Assembly: GCF_020184175.1 (NCBI RefSeq)
Contig: NC_065530.1
Location: 16,159,260 to 16,223,259, forward strand
Source: Aphis gossypii
Taxonomy: Eukaryota > Arthropoda > Insecta > Hemiptera > Aphididae
Length of the DNA stretch: 64,000 nt
Direction of reading: 5' to 3'
Shown here: piece by piece, positions 63,006 through 64,000 of the stretch
How positions within the stretch are numbered: the stretch's first letter is position 1
Layout of the letters: the number at the start of each line of letters is the position of its first letter
Program-made: the position numbers and the translations under genes
Notes under the pieces: model-generated
The model's input: the letters and a program-made list of their open reading frames with translations, nothing else
The model's database searches: none
Told to the model about the DNA's origin: nothing

Positions 63006-63177
63006 AGGTCTCATTTGAAGAAAAGAAGTTTTTATCGCCACAAGACATTCCTAATTTGCATAGAAAATTGAATTCTATGAAAATATGATGCTTTTGATCT
63101 CAAAAATCAGAATTTTAATAAAACCGTTATTTAATGATAAATTTAAAGGGGCAGCATGCTTCATGGATCACTCTGTA
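63006..63177 (-). mobile_element. dispersed repeat, copy 2, with MITE-like terminus
   Basis: 63006-63120 matches 54363-54503 at its ends. It continues through AAAGGGGCAGCATGCTTCAT to GGATCACTCTGTA at 63165-63177. The reverse complement TACAGAGTGATCC agrees with the TACAGAGTGATTCG terminal repeat of the 7973-8590 element at 12 of 14 bases. The other end of this copy was not located. Confidence 0.4.
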
Positions 63178-63579
63178 TACGAAACTTAAAAACACTGTGT
63201 ATACTGTCATATATTTATTCTCCACCACCGCTTCAGCGGTTGACCCGTGATTTCATTATAGCTATAAATTATCCTATTTGGAAGGCAAACAAAACACATT
63301 TTCGTTTTTAGGTCACTTGCTCTTCCTAAACAAGGGCCATAGATACGAAACACGTGTAGCACATATTATGTGAACATACATTCCAAATAGTTTGTTTTAA
63401 CAAACATCGACCTTCAGTTCAATTTTGATTGAACTCAACGGTGACCTTTATAATATTATTGATATTTATTATGTATATAGTGTACATTATAAACTAAACC
63501 CGATGACGTGGTTTCACCTCATGCGGAAACCACCATCTTTCAAAATACGTTTTTTTTCTACGTTTATTAATATTTATAG

Positions 63580-63654
63580 ACGTCGAAGAATGCCGTTGAC
63601 GGAAATTCGGTAGAAGACAAAAGAGTGTTGTATAATTATTCTGTGTTTAAATAA
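63580..63654 (+). CDS. possible last exon (function unknown)
   Basis: TTTATTAATATTTATAG ends at 63579 and has a branch-point-like TTATTAAT. The following frame reads TSKNAVDGNSVEDKRVLYNY and ends in TAA at 63652-63654 after 24 codons. The 62-codon frame at 63425-63613 covers the same bases in another frame and its protein-like end makes the reading uncertain. No upstream exon found. Confidence 0.25.
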   Translation, partial: TSKNAVDGNSVEDKRVLYNYSVFK

Positions 63655-64000
63655 TTTTTCTCGTGTATACTTATATTGTACATTATTAATATAATAATGA
63701 ACTCATGAGTCATACCATTATGCTTATTAATTATTGATCTTTTTTTACAATAGACACAATATCTATACATTATAGTATAATATATATATTTAAGTAAATT
63801 TTCAAAGAAACTTTTGTTAACTATAAAATAATGTATCGATATTTAGAATTATTGAATCGCACTACCAAGCAAGACATATTAGTATTGTATATTTCCACAG
63901 TTTTGGTATCGATGTCAACTATTGACAAAATTTTAATTCTAAATCCTGTATAAAGTAAAGGCATATGCGAAATTATATTGTATAAAATATAAAATCAAAG
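63655..64000. other. AT-rich DNA, nothing recognised
   Basis: No supported feature up to the window edge. Confidence 0.6.

Overview
The window reads as animal nuclear DNA, most likely from an aphid. It is very AT-rich, with endless ATAATATTATAATA-type tracts, many TAGGTAC/GTACCTA words, microsatellites and poly-T runs, GT-AG introns, and debris of non-LTR retrotransposons, a Helitron and MITE-like elements. The aphid assignment is an inference from word content and repeat style, not a database match. There are no operons, no bacterial gene density and no long intact open reading frames.

Layout. 0-3 kb: two identical 280-bp direct repeats (286-565, 2115-2394) and one candidate exon (2800-2953). 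3-19 kb: intron-like or intergenic DNA with GC-richer, microsatellite-rich patches (about 8.6-9.0, 11.0-12.6 and 17.6-18.9 kb), a MITE-like element (7973-8590) and weak exon candidates. 19.05-19.41 kb: a 5'-truncated LINE 3' end with a 12-bp target-site duplication. 20.85-21.01 kb: a possible terminal exon pair. 21-42 kb: mostly empty AT-rich DNA with decayed LINE ends, hairpins and a few small ORFs. 42.8-43.1 kb: a Helitron N-terminal fragment. 44.7-47.85 kb: the most unusual stretch. It holds, on the minus strand, a broken bacterial-type adenosine deaminase (45640-46973), a second degenerate coding remnant that I cannot identify (47306-47840), and a LINE fragment (45170-45420). 48-58 kb: mostly empty, with a 90-residue ORF, a tRNA-like Pol III box pair and GC-rich islands at 53-55 kb. 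58.30-58.84 kb: the best gene model in the window, a two-exon minus-strand gene for a 69-residue single-pass membrane protein. 59-64 kb: repeats and a weak last-exon candidate.

The headline observation is the adenosine deaminase remnant. It carries the bacterial PKGGDLHNHLSGA signature and the later ADA motifs, and it looks like a horizontally acquired gene that has since decayed inside an insect chromosome. Five frame breaks each sit at a one-base contraction of a homopolymer, so residual assembly error must be excluded. However, an in-frame stop, the loss of an ATG start and a HAGE-to-HARE change are substitution-type lesions and favour real decay. Nothing here shows genes acting together as a pathway.
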